Assembly (NCBI GenBank): GCA_937885235.1
Contig: CAKZZK010000056.1
Span: 1-20,955, forward strand
Length of the DNA stretch: 20,955 nt
Direction of reading: 5' to 3'
Source: an uncultured Treponema sp.
GTDB lineage: Bacteria > Spirochaetota > Spirochaetia > Treponematales > Treponemataceae
Made by a program: the position numbers and the translations under genes. The notes below the pieces were generated by a model. The model was given only the letters and a program-made list of their open reading frames with translations. It was not told where the DNA came from and did no database searches. Position 1 is the stretch's first letter. Every line of letters begins with the position of its first letter. Of this stretch, positions 7,936 to 14,966 are shown one piece after another.

Positions 7936-7955
7936 CATACTACAACACAAGTATG
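7936..7955. promoter_or_regulatory. Candidate TrpR-like operator
   Basis: A perfect inverted repeat CATACT-N8-AGTATG covers the -10 and most of the spacer of the trp promoter. E. coli TrpR operators have the same core geometry, ACT-N8-AGT, in a palindrome of about 18-20 bp, and the site here also keeps the G and T at inner positions (ACTnGT on one side). Identity of the repressor is inferred; no trpR gene lies in the window. Confidence 0.45.
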
Positions 7956-7965
7956 CTTCTGTCAA
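7937..7965 (-). promoter_or_regulatory. Sigma70-type promoter of the trp operon
   Basis: On the minus strand, TTGACA (7960-7965) is a perfect -35, followed by exactly 17 bp and TAGTAT (7937-7942), a 5/6 -10. Expected start is near 7930, giving a leader of about 38 nt with a strong Shine-Dalgarno before the trpE GTG. The leader is too short for a classical leader-peptide attenuator, pointing to control at initiation. Confidence 0.75.
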
Positions 7966-7979
7966 GAGTAGCAAGCAAA

Positions 7980-8963
7980 TTATTTGAGCGCGGTTTTGAG
8001 TACTTCCAGGTTTTTCTGCATGGCCCCCAGATAGGTGCTGCCTTGCTTTATATCGCGGGCCGTCGTAGACTGAAGAGAGTCAAGCGTCAGGATTTTTGCC
8101 TGCTTTCTCTTGCTGTTCTGGATGATAGTGCGGGCAATCTTGTCGTTTCCGCTTTCAATTTTGAACACATAGTTCAAGCCAAGCTCGTCCACCTTCTCTG
8201 CCAGAAAGACGACGGTCTTAAAGCTTGCCTCTGTCTCTGCGGAACAGCCGACGAAAGCCGCATAATAAGACAGCCCATAATCATCTACAAGATAGCGGAA
8301 CGGAAAGCGATCGCCAAAAAGCACGGTCTTTGTCCGCGAGGCGCTGGCTGCCGCAGCATAAGCGGCATCGAGGGCCTTAAGCTGCTTTAGATACGCCGCA
8401 AGGTTTGCGCTGTAGGCGGCAGCATTGGCGGCATCTTTTTCGCAGAGCACCGCGCTGATAGCCTCGCAGAGGAACTGCGCATTTTTCAGCGACAGCCACA
8501 CATGTTCGTCATATTCTGGCTCTTCATCCTCTTCCTCCTCATCATCTTCAGCCTGCATACCTTCGACAAGCTCTTCTTCCTTTACCCTGTCGCCAAGGGT
8601 TTCCAGCAGGTTGATGGCAGTCAGCTCCTTGTTGTGCGCAGTCTTGAGCACATCCACCACCCAACGATCGCTCTCCCCGCCCACATAGATGAATATGTCG
8701 GCAGAGGAAATCTTGGCAATGTCCTGCACGCTAGGCTGATAGCTGTGCAAGTCTACGCCATTGTCCAGAAGCAGGGTGAGCTCGGCATCCTTAGCTGTAT
8801 TGCCTAAGATCTGCTTAACCCAGTCATATTCAGGAAAAATCGTGGTGACTATCTTAAGTCCGCTTTTGGGCTGAGTCTTTTTCTTTGGTTTCGCAAAGCT
8901 CAGCGCCGTAGCCGTCAGAACCAGCACGGCGGTGAGAGAAATAATAATTTTATGCAGTTTCAT
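7980..8963 (-). CDS. znuA: Metal (zinc/manganese-type) ABC transporter substrate-binding protein
   Basis: 327 aa. Residues 1-24 are a cleavable-type signal (hydrophobic core, ALSFA before KPKKK); no lipobox Cys. The cluster 9 substrate-binding fold follows: IVTTIFPEYDWVKQIL, LLLDNGVDLHSYQPS (H73), ADIFIYVGGESD, DEHVWLSLKNA (H154), GDRFPFRYLVDDYGL and IESGNDKIA (E270). H73, H154 and E270 fit three of the usual metal ligands; the position of the third His of ZnuA (H-x-A-F) seems occupied by D218-R219. The flexible loop before H154 is strongly acidic (residues 139-153, nearly all Asp/Glu) where ZnuA proteins usually have a His-rich loop. GGAG lies 6 bp before the ATG. No permease or ATPase gene is adjacent. 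Two Fur-family boxes flank its promoter, supporting metal control. The metal is inferred. Confidence 0.85.
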   Translation of the reverse strand: MKLHKIIISLTAVLVLTATALSFAKPKKKTQPKSGLKIVTTIFPEYDWVKQILGNTAKDAELTLLLDNGVDLHSYQPSVQDIAKISSADIFIYVGGESDRWVVDVLKTAHNKELTAINLLETLGDRVKEEELVEGMQAEDDEEEEDEEPEYDEHVWLSLKNAQFLCEAISAVLCEKDAANAAAYSANLAAYLKQLKALDAAYAAAASASRTKTVLFGDRFPFRYLVDDYGLSYYAAFVGCSAETEASFKTVVFLAEKVDELGLNYVFKIESGNDKIARTIIQNSKRKQAKILTLDSLQSTTARDIKQGSTYLGAMQKNLEVLKTALK

Positions 8964-8987
8964 ATCATACTCCGTTTATTATTCATT

Positions 8988-9002
8988 TGATAACCGTTAT
9001 CA
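8988..9002. promoter_or_regulatory. Fur-family 7-1-7 operator in the znuA leader
   Basis: TGATAACCGTTATCA is a perfect inverted repeat of 7-1-7 form, the geometry of Fur/Zur/PerR boxes (Fur TGATAATnATTATCA, differing in the innermost pair). It would start at about +1 of the znuA transcript, suitable for repression by a Fur-family protein. Which member (Zur, Fur) binds is unknown. Confidence 0.65.
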
Positions 9003-9009
9003 GATTTGT

Positions 9010-9037
9010 ATTATAGACAGAGTACAAGAAATGTCAA
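9010..9037 (-). promoter_or_regulatory. Sigma70-type promoter of znuA
   Basis: On the minus strand TTGACA (9032-9037) and TATAAT (9010-9015), both perfect consensus hexamers, separated by 16 bp. Predicted start near 9003, leaving a 40-nt leader. It lies immediately after the corA stop codon and between two Fur-family palindromes. Confidence 0.8.
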
Positions 9038-9039
9038 TA

Positions 9040-9054
9040 TGATAATGATTATTA
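9040..9054. promoter_or_regulatory. Fur-box-like palindrome overlapping the corA stop
   Basis: The minus strand reads TAATAATCATTATCA, 14 of 15 positions matching the Fur 7-1-7 consensus. It covers the corA TAA (9052-9054) and ends 3 bp upstream of the znuA -35. Confidence 0.6.
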
Positions 9055-10071
9055 TTTTTTGCGCCTGCTGCGCCGCACCCGTTTCTGGCGAGGCAGACGC
9101 CTATGGGAGGACACGGGGCTGGCATACTTTGAAGTCCGCACAAATATGTACCATGCAACGCCGGAAGTCATGAGGCACAGGAGCGTGATAGCAATAACTC
9201 CAATCCAGCCAGCATTCATCCAGGGCAGCGGCACGTTCATACCGAAAAAACTCGTAATAAAAGTGGGAATGGTGATGACGAGGGAGATTATCGTCATCCG
9301 CTTCATGATAATATTCAGATTGTTGGAGATAAGAGAGGCAGAAGCGTCGTTCATCTGCGCCATGATGTTTGTGTAGGTATCCGCCATCTCCATAGCCTGC
9401 CGGTTATCAATATCCACATCGTCAAGCCAGTCCTGATCTTCTTCGTCGAGCTTTATAATCTTGGTCTTGCGGAACTTTTCCAAGAGCAGCTGATTGCTTT
9501 TGAGCGATGTTTCAAAATACACAAGGGACTTCTGTATGTTCAGAAGCTGCAAGAACTCCTGATTTTCCACCGAGCGGAACATCTCGTTCTGAATTGTCGT
9601 GGCGCGGCGGTTCAGCTCCTTCAGGTAGCGCAGGAAGGTAATATCCGCCCGTGCCAGAAAGCGGATGGTAAAGGCGGGAAAATCATTGAGGGAAAGCTCC
9701 TTGATGCGGTTAGCGGCAAAGTCTTTCAGCACCTCGCAGTCAGTCCAGCAGATGGTGATAAAAAATTTGCCATAGGTGATGATTCCGAGCGGCGTACAGA
9801 AATAGCTGATGTCGTCACTGGGAGAGAAAACGGGAAGCCGCAGAATGGTGAGGATATAGTTAGCATCCTCATTCTTTTCAATACGGGAAAGCTCGTCTGG
9901 GTCAAGGATATCGAGGATATTTTCATGATCTATTTTATACTTGCTTTCAAGTTCCTCGACATCATCACTCGTCACCGAACGGGCATCTATCCACGTATTC
10001 AAACTGGGATTGAGCTCTTCCTCGCTTTTCTCCACTAACTTTCCGTTTTCCTGCTGCCAGTACGTTATCAT
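9052..10071 (-). CDS. corA: CorA-family divalent cation transporter
   Basis: 339 aa. The N-terminal part (1 to about 250) is the acidic, helical CorA cytoplasmic domain, with long helices such as LRYLKELNRRATTIQNE and the DNRQAMEMADTYTNIM stalk region. Two membrane helices sit at about 259-278 and 290-311 with the family signature GMN at 277-279 (FFGMNVPLP) between them. CorA forms a pentameric magnesium/cobalt channel in the inner membrane; some family members export or take up zinc. The C-terminus after TM2 is unusually basic (about 316-339, mostly Arg/Lys/Ser/Pro). GGGGG precedes the ATG by 4 bp. It follows the 645-aa gene by 66 bp on the same strand, perhaps on one transcript, and precedes the metal-regulated znuA, but the metal specificity of this copy is not shown. 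Confidence 0.93.
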   Translation of the reverse strand: MITYWQQENGKLVEKSEEELNPSLNTWIDARSVTSDDVEELESKYKIDHENILDILDPDELSRIEKNEDANYILTILRLPVFSPSDDISYFCTPLGIITYGKFFITICWTDCEVLKDFAANRIKELSLNDFPAFTIRFLARADITFLRYLKELNRRATTIQNEMFRSVENQEFLQLLNIQKSLVYFETSLKSNQLLLEKFRKTKIIKLDEEDQDWLDDVDIDNRQAMEMADTYTNIMAQMNDASASLISNNLNIIMKRMTIISLVITIPTFITSFFGMNVPLPWMNAGWIGVIAITLLCLMTSGVAWYIFVRTSKYASPVSSHRRLPRQKRVRRSRRKK

Positions 10072-10091
10072 ATTGCCCCCTGCGCCGGCAC

Positions 10092-10110
10092 GGGCTTTTC
10101 ACAAAAGCCC
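10092..10110. other. Perfect hairpin between the 645-aa gene and corA
   Basis: GGGCTTTT and AAAAGCCC (8-bp perfect stem) flank a 3-nt loop, about 21 bp upstream of the corA ATG. On the minus strand it is followed by G/C-rich sequence, not by U residues, so it is not a standard terminator. It might affect mRNA processing or corA translation. Confidence 0.3.
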
Positions 10111-10137
10111 TCAAAATTCACCTTTAAATCATTCGCA

Positions 10138-12075
10138 TCAAGCCGACGGCAAATTCTTCAAAAGTTTTATCATATACAGTTCAATATAGCGCGCCAATGC
10201 GGGATGATTTTTTATCTTCATCAGGCTTGGGCTTTCCGCAAGGGACTTTGCAAGGCTGGAAATGCGCTCAGGCGAAAAACCTTCTGCCTTCAGCGATCTG
10301 AGCACCTTGCGCAGGTAATCACGGATGAGGCCGTTCACGTCAGTGGTCAGGTTTTCGCGGGCAGGTCCGTTCAAGCGGTCGTTCCACTCGCCAAGATAGC
10401 CCTCAAGCTCACGATCCAGCGTACTGTTAGAAGGAACTAGCTTCTGCTCTGCGGCAAGGGCAACATTGCGCACTGCCTTGCGGGAACGGGGCGCAGTCTT
10501 GTCCGCAGCATTCAGTCTGCTCATCTTCTCCACCTCTTCCGCCTTTTCCTGCTTGAGCATTTTTTCTGTGGCAGTCTCATTTGATTTGCCCTGCCCCTTC
10601 TTTGCCTTTGACTTGCGCTTGAAGAAAGCCATAAGCCAAGAAACAACCGGCAAAGAATACCAGAAAGGCAGTGTTACCTTTGCATTTGTATAAATCTCCT
10701 GCCTGCTGATAAGCAAGAGCTCGCTGTAGGGCACAAGCACCCCGTTGCGGTACAACGCAATGTGCCCCGGCGTATTGTCCTCAAAGGCAACGACGGGCAG
10801 GAACGAGGCATGGAGCAGGGAAAAGAGCACAGGCTCGGCAGCCTGCAGCTCCCTCTCCAGACAGCGCTCGAAGGCAGGCTGATCCTTCATCTCCGGCAGG
10901 GTCTCAAAATCAAGCAGCGCCTTCTTCCACACATGGCTGATACTGTTTCTGATGACGGCACGGGCATCATTGCACAGGCGGATGATGAGCTGCATTATCT
11001 TACTTTTCAGGATAAAATAGCCTTCGCCTTCATCATTCTTGAATACCAGAAGCTCAGGCAGGCTGTTACCAACAGCTTCCGCACGCATAGCCGCTATGTG
11101 CTCGTTCAGTTCTTCCTTGGAATACTGCCCCAGCAAGAGCTTGCCGTGGGCATCGTGCATCTTTTCTATATCATCTTTCGTAAAATAATACGGAGGATTA
11201 GCCAGCAGAGAATCAAATTCCTCAAAAGCCCTTGTCTTCTGAGCCTTGTCGGCAGCCTTTGTCTTGAAATACGAGATGACAATCTCAATAATGCTGATTG
11301 ACTGGAGGACGTTCACCTCTTCGAGAGTCAAATCCTTGTGCTTGATGTAATCCTGCTGGATAAAGTAGCACAGCTGATTCCAAGAATAGAAGTTATCTCC
11401 CGTCGCCTTGAGGGAATCAAGGGCATCTTCAGGGCGAGCGACAAAAAGCGTAAAGAAATTCTTTACCACCATCTCCTTGCCGGGATTTGCCGTCACAAGC
11501 TTTTTCAGGAAATAGTCATGGAATTCCTCACGGCGCAACATATCCTGTAGCTTTTTAAGGCAAAGTTTAACGAGCTGATTGACAGGCACAGAGGAAGGAA
11601 AGAGCACCGCCGCCACATTCCTGTTAAACTGCAAGGCATACAGCGTACTTTTCTTCTGCTCTCCCTTGTCCATGAGCTCCGGCAGAAGCTCGGAAGCCTG
11701 AACCTTTGACACCACGTCTGCAGGGATATTTTTGGGAATATCATTTATATTCGGGAAAGGCACAGAAATATTTTTGTCTATATCCTTGTACGTTTCCGCA
11801 TAGCGTTCCATAAAAGCGGAAACGACAAATATAGTCTGCTTTCCCTGAGCATGGTCAGTAAGCACAATCTGACGGGTAGAAGCTAAGCGGGCAAGCTCCG
11901 CCCGCAGCGTTTCGTCCGTGCTGCCAAGATATGTTGCAAGCGCTCCGTTTTCGTTAACATGATACTGGGCATAGTGACGGATATATTCAGCAAATTCGCT
12001 GAATTCTATAACCGCCCCCCGCTGCTTGGCGGAATAGCCTTTTAATAATTCCAGAATATCAGATGTCACTTCCAT
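10138..12075 (-). CDS. Uncharacterised 645-aa protein
   Basis: I do not recognise a named family. The protein is mostly soluble and helical. Residues about 1-95 (ELLKGYSAKQRG, EFAEYIRHYA, ETLRAELARLASTRQIV, GKQTIFVV) could form a winged-helix-like region, a suggestion only. Residues about 200-460 are mixed helical with no visible catalytic motif. One short hydrophobic segment (about 466-485) is followed by a very basic stretch (486-497, KRKSKAKKGQGK) and a charged, low-complexity segment to about 530. The C-terminus (about 550-645) is helical again. No signal peptide. The ATG at 12075 has no Shine-Dalgarno but a perfect TATAAT begins 15 bp upstream, so the mRNA may be nearly leaderless. It lies upstream of corA on the same strand and divergent from ssb. 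Length and codon use leave little doubt it is a gene. Confidence 0.9.
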   Translation of the reverse strand: MEVTSDILELLKGYSAKQRGAVIEFSEFAEYIRHYAQYHVNENGALATYLGSTDETLRAELARLASTRQIVLTDHAQGKQTIFVVSAFMERYAETYKDIDKNISVPFPNINDIPKNIPADVVSKVQASELLPELMDKGEQKKSTLYALQFNRNVAAVLFPSSVPVNQLVKLCLKKLQDMLRREEFHDYFLKKLVTANPGKEMVVKNFFTLFVARPEDALDSLKATGDNFYSWNQLCYFIQQDYIKHKDLTLEEVNVLQSISIIEIVISYFKTKAADKAQKTRAFEEFDSLLANPPYYFTKDDIEKMHDAHGKLLLGQYSKEELNEHIAAMRAEAVGNSLPELLVFKNDEGEGYFILKSKIMQLIIRLCNDARAVIRNSISHVWKKALLDFETLPEMKDQPAFERCLERELQAAEPVLFSLLHASFLPVVAFEDNTPGHIALYRNGVLVPYSELLLISRQEIYTNAKVTLPFWYSLPVVSWLMAFFKRKSKAKKGQGKSNETATEKMLKQEKAEEVEKMSRLNAADKTAPRSRKAVRNVALAAEQKLVPSNSTLDRELEGYLGEWNDRLNGPARENLTTDVNGLIRDYLRKVLRSLKAEGFSPERISSLAKSLAESPSLMKIKNHPALARYIELYMIKLLKNLPSA

Positions 12076-12084
12076 AGTTTAGCA

Positions 12085-12113
12085 ATTATATACTATATTC
12101 ATTGTGAAAACAA
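12085..12113 (-). promoter_or_regulatory. Promoter of the 645-aa protein gene
   Basis: On the minus strand TTGTTT (12108-12113), 17 bp, then a perfect TATAAT (12085-12090). The start expected about 7 bp downstream falls within a few bases of the ATG at 12075, consistent with the absence of a Shine-Dalgarno. Confidence 0.55.
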
Positions 12114-12150
12114 GACTTTTGAGCGAGTTTTAAAACAGAACGGCTGAAAC

Positions 12151-12176
12151 AAATTTGCCATTTTTTTCACTTTTTT
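12151..12176. other. Phased A/T tracts (probable curved DNA) between the divergent promoters
   Basis: AAATTT (12151-12156), T7 (12161-12167) and T6 (12171-12176) have centres roughly 10 bp apart, one helical turn, the arrangement that bends DNA. They lie upstream of the ssb promoter candidate and could act as an UP-like or architectural element. Confidence 0.4.
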
Positions 12177-12194
12177 CGCAGACTTGTGTACAAA

Positions 12195-12221
12195 TTGAAA
12201 TGCCTGCACTGATTATATAAG
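12195..12221 (+). promoter_or_regulatory. Possible ssb promoter
   Basis: TTGAAA (12195-12200) and TATAAG (12216-12221) are good hexamers but only 15 bp apart. They are the best candidates in the 192-bp divergent gap. The leader would also contain an AAGGAGG (12234-12240) too far from the ATG to be the ribosome site; GAGG at 12257-12260 is better placed. Confidence 0.35.
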
Positions 12222-12267
12222 TGAAGCCCCCGTAAGGAGGCATAGTTTTAAGATTCGAGGTATTCAA

Positions 12268-12720
12268 ATGAACCAACTGAACCAAATCATTCTGGAAGGA
12301 AACGTGGTGCGCGTGCCGGAAAAGCGGCTTACGGCAAACGGCAAGGCAGTCTGCACCATCCCGCTTGCCGTCAACCGCTCCTACAAGACGCAGAGTGGCG
12401 AAATTGTAAAAGAAGTGTCATACTTTGACGTAGAGACATTCGGCAGCAACGCCGAAAACTGCACAACACGCTTCCCCACCGGCAAGCCCCTCCGCGTTAC
12501 GGGCAGGCTCAAGCAGGACCGCTGGAAGGATTCCGAAGGCAAGTCCCACAACAAGGTGCGCGTTATTGCAGAGCGCATAGAATTCCTGCCGCCCCGCAGG
12601 CCGCTGTCCGATGCAGAATGGCGCGCATTGCAGGAAAAGCACAAGGCTGAGACTGCGGCGATGCTCGTTGAGGCAGCCGTCGCAGCGGAAGCACAGGAAG
12701 GCGAGGAAATCGTATTCTAG
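12268..12720 (+). CDS. ssb: Single-stranded DNA-binding protein
   Basis: 150 aa. An SSB OB fold covers about residues 1-112: MNQLNQIILEGN, TIPLAVNRSYK, VSYFDVETFG, LRVTGRLKQDRW and VRVIAERIEFL. It coats single-stranded DNA in replication, repair and recombination, probably as a tetramer. The C-terminal part is short and predicted helical (DAEWRALQEKHKAETAAMLVEAAVAAEA) rather than the usual Gly/Pro/Gln-rich linker. The protein ends EGEEIVF, a variant of the acidic DDDIPF tip that recruits partner proteins; the tip Pro is replaced by Val. GAGG lies 7 bp before the ATG. It is a single gene, not next to rpsF/rpsR, and shares a 4-bp CTAG with the convergent U32 gene so each strand reads TAG there. 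It may be a second, non-essential SSB, which cannot be decided here. Confidence 0.93.
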   Translation: MNQLNQIILEGNVVRVPEKRLTANGKAVCTIPLAVNRSYKTQSGEIVKEVSYFDVETFGSNAENCTTRFPTGKPLRVTGRLKQDRWKDSEGKSHNKVRVIAERIEFLPPRRPLSDAEWRALQEKHKAETAAMLVEAAVAAEAQEGEEIVF

Positions 12721-14954
12721 CGGCGCACTCCCCCGCGCTTGCGGACATTCCGGCGGGACTTCTCTTCTTCCTGCCGGGCTGCGGCGCGGGCATCAGCAGC
12801 CTGATATGCCTCCATCTTTTCGGGATCGTAAAAACCATCCTTCCAGTTAAAGCGGGAAGAGCCGTCAACATGCCCGTGCCGATATATCAAATTCAGCAAG
12901 TTCTTCATATCGCCTTTCAGCACCCTTGTCTTGGAAAAATCAAGCAAATGGCGTTCAAATCCCTTGTTTGAAATTGTCTCAAGCTTTTCAATGATACTGA
13001 ACGGCATCTCCGGCATAACGAAAGAGCCATCCGCAGTGGAATTTACCTTAAAGCTCATCTTCTGCTTGTCACTAAAGTAGGTAAAATCATAGTCCTTGGG
13101 CAGCTTAAAGCGCATCCGGAACAGCGCAGGATAGGCAAAAATTGGCAGCAGCACGCGGGAACGCTCCGCATAGCTGGCAAAGGTGTCGCACAGGTTCTGC
13201 TCACCATCCTCAAACGGCATTTGCACCGCCATGAGATCCTGATTTTCAAGAAAGCTCACCGCCCACTTGTTAAAGGTATAGAGATAGGGCCCCGCAAGCA
13301 GCTTCACGTCCTTTTTGCCCTTCAAGATGGCAATGTGCGCCAGATTGTTCACCACAAACTGCGTATAGCCATTGGCAAGCAGCGTCTCCACTGTCTTTTG
13401 CAGATGCTCCATGTCACCTTCTGCCGCAAAGGGGTCAAGGCTTATAAAGATCATCTTCTTGCTGTAGGGCAGCAAGGACTTTTCCGGCGTATCCTTGTTC
13501 AAAAAGTCATACTCAGTCTCATTGTTCAGCTCCACGATGACGCGGACAGGATGAGCCATCTGAACCAGATGCGCATCCGCTATGGTTGACACAGCCACGT
13601 ACAGCCCCTGAGGGAACCAGTCCAGCTCTTTTTTCTTTGCCACCGTCAGGTCAAGCACAGGCAGACGCTCAGGCCCCGGCTGGGAACGGAAGCGGGACAA
13701 ATCCTGCGGCAGTACCCGCTTGTAGCGTTTGGACATAGATTTTGTCTGAAGGAGATAGACGGCATCCCCGCGCGTAAAGCCCTGCGGCACATCAAGCCAG
13801 CGTCTGCCGCCGTCATCCTGCACCACTACGCGAACCTTGTGGCTTTCCCGTCCCGTATCATCGTGGCGGTGCAGGCGGATGCTGTCACCGGGATCCGGGT
13901 CATAGGAGCCGCCCTGTATGAAAGCCATCTGAATATCATCATTTCCTTCCCCCGCCTCGGTACGCTCCTCGGCATTTGCGCTGCGAAGCTGTTGAATTTT
14001 ACCAAGGTAGATGCCCGTTCCCCCCGCCTGATTCGGATTGAGGATTTTGGCACCTGCTCCGTTTACCCCTTCGGCAACATCCTTGAAGCCATACCAGTAA
14101 TCGGTCTTGCTGCGGGCAAAGTCAGTGCTCAAAATGCGCCGCCCTTCCGCAATCGCCCCCTTTCTGTCGCTTTCCCAATGATCCATGACAAAGCGGTATG
14201 CGGCGGTAACAGCACCCACATACTCAGCGCTCTTCATCCGCCCCTCTATCTTAAAGCTGTCCACCCCTAGCTGCATCAGCTCAGGCACCTGGGCAATCAG
14301 CTCCAAGTCACAGGGAGAAAAATAGTAGCCTTTTTTCTCGCCGGAGGGCATTTCAGCATTGTACAGGCGGCGGCATGCCTGCGTACACATACCGCGGTTG
14401 GCAGATTTGCCGCCAAGGAAGCTGGAAAACTGGCACAGGCCGCTTTCGCTCACGCAGAGCGCGCCGTGCACAAACATCTCTATTTCGGCAGAAGTCTGCT
14501 GCTTTACCTGCCGCACTTCCTCCAAGCCCAGCTCGCGGGCAAGCACCACCCGCTTTACCCCCTGCGCCAAGAGCAAGTTAGCGGCAGCCGCACTCGCCAC
14601 ATTCATCTGGGTGGAAGCGTGAAGCTCAAGCTGGGGAAAGAATTCCTGGCACATCCGTATCACACCGAAATCCTGCACGATGATGCCGTCAGGCCCTATT
14701 TTGTTCAAATAGCCAAGGAAGCGGTAAAGCCTTTCGGTCTCGCGCTCCTCTACGACGGTGTTCACCGCCACGTAAATCTTCCTGCCCATCTTGTGCAGGC
14801 TCTCCACGGCACCTTCAAATTCCCGCCACGAAAAGTTCGAGGAGCGGAGCCGCGCATTGAAGCTCTTTAGCCCCATGTAAACGGCATCCGCACCTTCTCC
14901 GATTGCAGCATCAAGTGCCTCCACATTGCCCGCAGGCGCTAACAACTCTGTCAT
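12717..14954 (-). CDS. U32 family protein, RlhA/TrhP-type RNA hydroxylation factor
   Basis: 745 aa. The N-terminal TIM-barrel-like domain begins TELLAPAGNVEALDAAI and contains the U32 signature EMFVHGALCVSESGLCQFS (159-177). Cys167, Cys174, Cys190, Cys194 and Cys215 provide the ligands expected for the [4Fe-4S] cluster of this family. The long C-terminal part (about 300-745) resembles the extended architecture of RlhA rather than the short UbiU/UbiV type. RlhA makes 5-hydroxycytidine in 23S rRNA and TrhP takes part in 5-hydroxyuridine formation at tRNA position 34; old annotations call such proteins collagenases or peptidases, for which I see no support. The tail after about 715 is Arg/Glu-rich and ends RKRGGVRR. 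It follows the DUF4340 gene by 12 bp with AAGGAAAG spanning that stop codon, so it belongs to the gld-like operon. The target RNA is inferred. Confidence 0.88.
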   Translation of the reverse strand: MTELLAPAGNVEALDAAIGEGADAVYMGLKSFNARLRSSNFSWREFEGAVESLHKMGRKIYVAVNTVVEERETERLYRFLGYLNKIGPDGIIVQDFGVIRMCQEFFPQLELHASTQMNVASAAAANLLLAQGVKRVVLARELGLEEVRQVKQQTSAEIEMFVHGALCVSESGLCQFSSFLGGKSANRGMCTQACRRLYNAEMPSGEKKGYYFSPCDLELIAQVPELMQLGVDSFKIEGRMKSAEYVGAVTAAYRFVMDHWESDRKGAIAEGRRILSTDFARSKTDYWYGFKDVAEGVNGAGAKILNPNQAGGTGIYLGKIQQLRSANAEERTEAGEGNDDIQMAFIQGGSYDPDPGDSIRLHRHDDTGRESHKVRVVVQDDGGRRWLDVPQGFTRGDAVYLLQTKSMSKRYKRVLPQDLSRFRSQPGPERLPVLDLTVAKKKELDWFPQGLYVAVSTIADAHLVQMAHPVRVIVELNNETEYDFLNKDTPEKSLLPYSKKMIFISLDPFAAEGDMEHLQKTVETLLANGYTQFVVNNLAHIAILKGKKDVKLLAGPYLYTFNKWAVSFLENQDLMAVQMPFEDGEQNLCDTFASYAERSRVLLPIFAYPALFRMRFKLPKDYDFTYFSDKQKMSFKVNSTADGSFVMPEMPFSIIEKLETISNKGFERHLLDFSKTRVLKGDMKNLLNLIYRHGHVDGSSRFNWKDGFYDPEKMEAYQAADARAAARQEEEKSRRNVRKRGGVRR

Positions 14955-14966
14955 TGCGTTCTTTCC

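Larger units (their letters stand above)
7911..7972 (-). terminator. Intrinsic terminator after znuA, overlapping the trp promoter
   Basis: The arms 7951-7972 and 7918-7940 form a stem of about 22 pairs (one bulged base, two G-U pairs in RNA) with a 10-nt loop at 7941-7950. On the minus strand the stem is followed, after one A, by six U (7911-7916). It begins 7 bp after the znuA stop codon. RNA reading through from znuA contains both arms and should terminate here, whereas RNA from the embedded trp promoter would start inside the second arm and could not form the stem. Confidence 0.75.

Noticed and set aside
10092..10110. GGGCTTTT/AAAAGCCC hairpin as a transcription terminator for the 645-aa gene
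   Set aside because: No U-tract follows on the minus strand; kept only as a structural feature.
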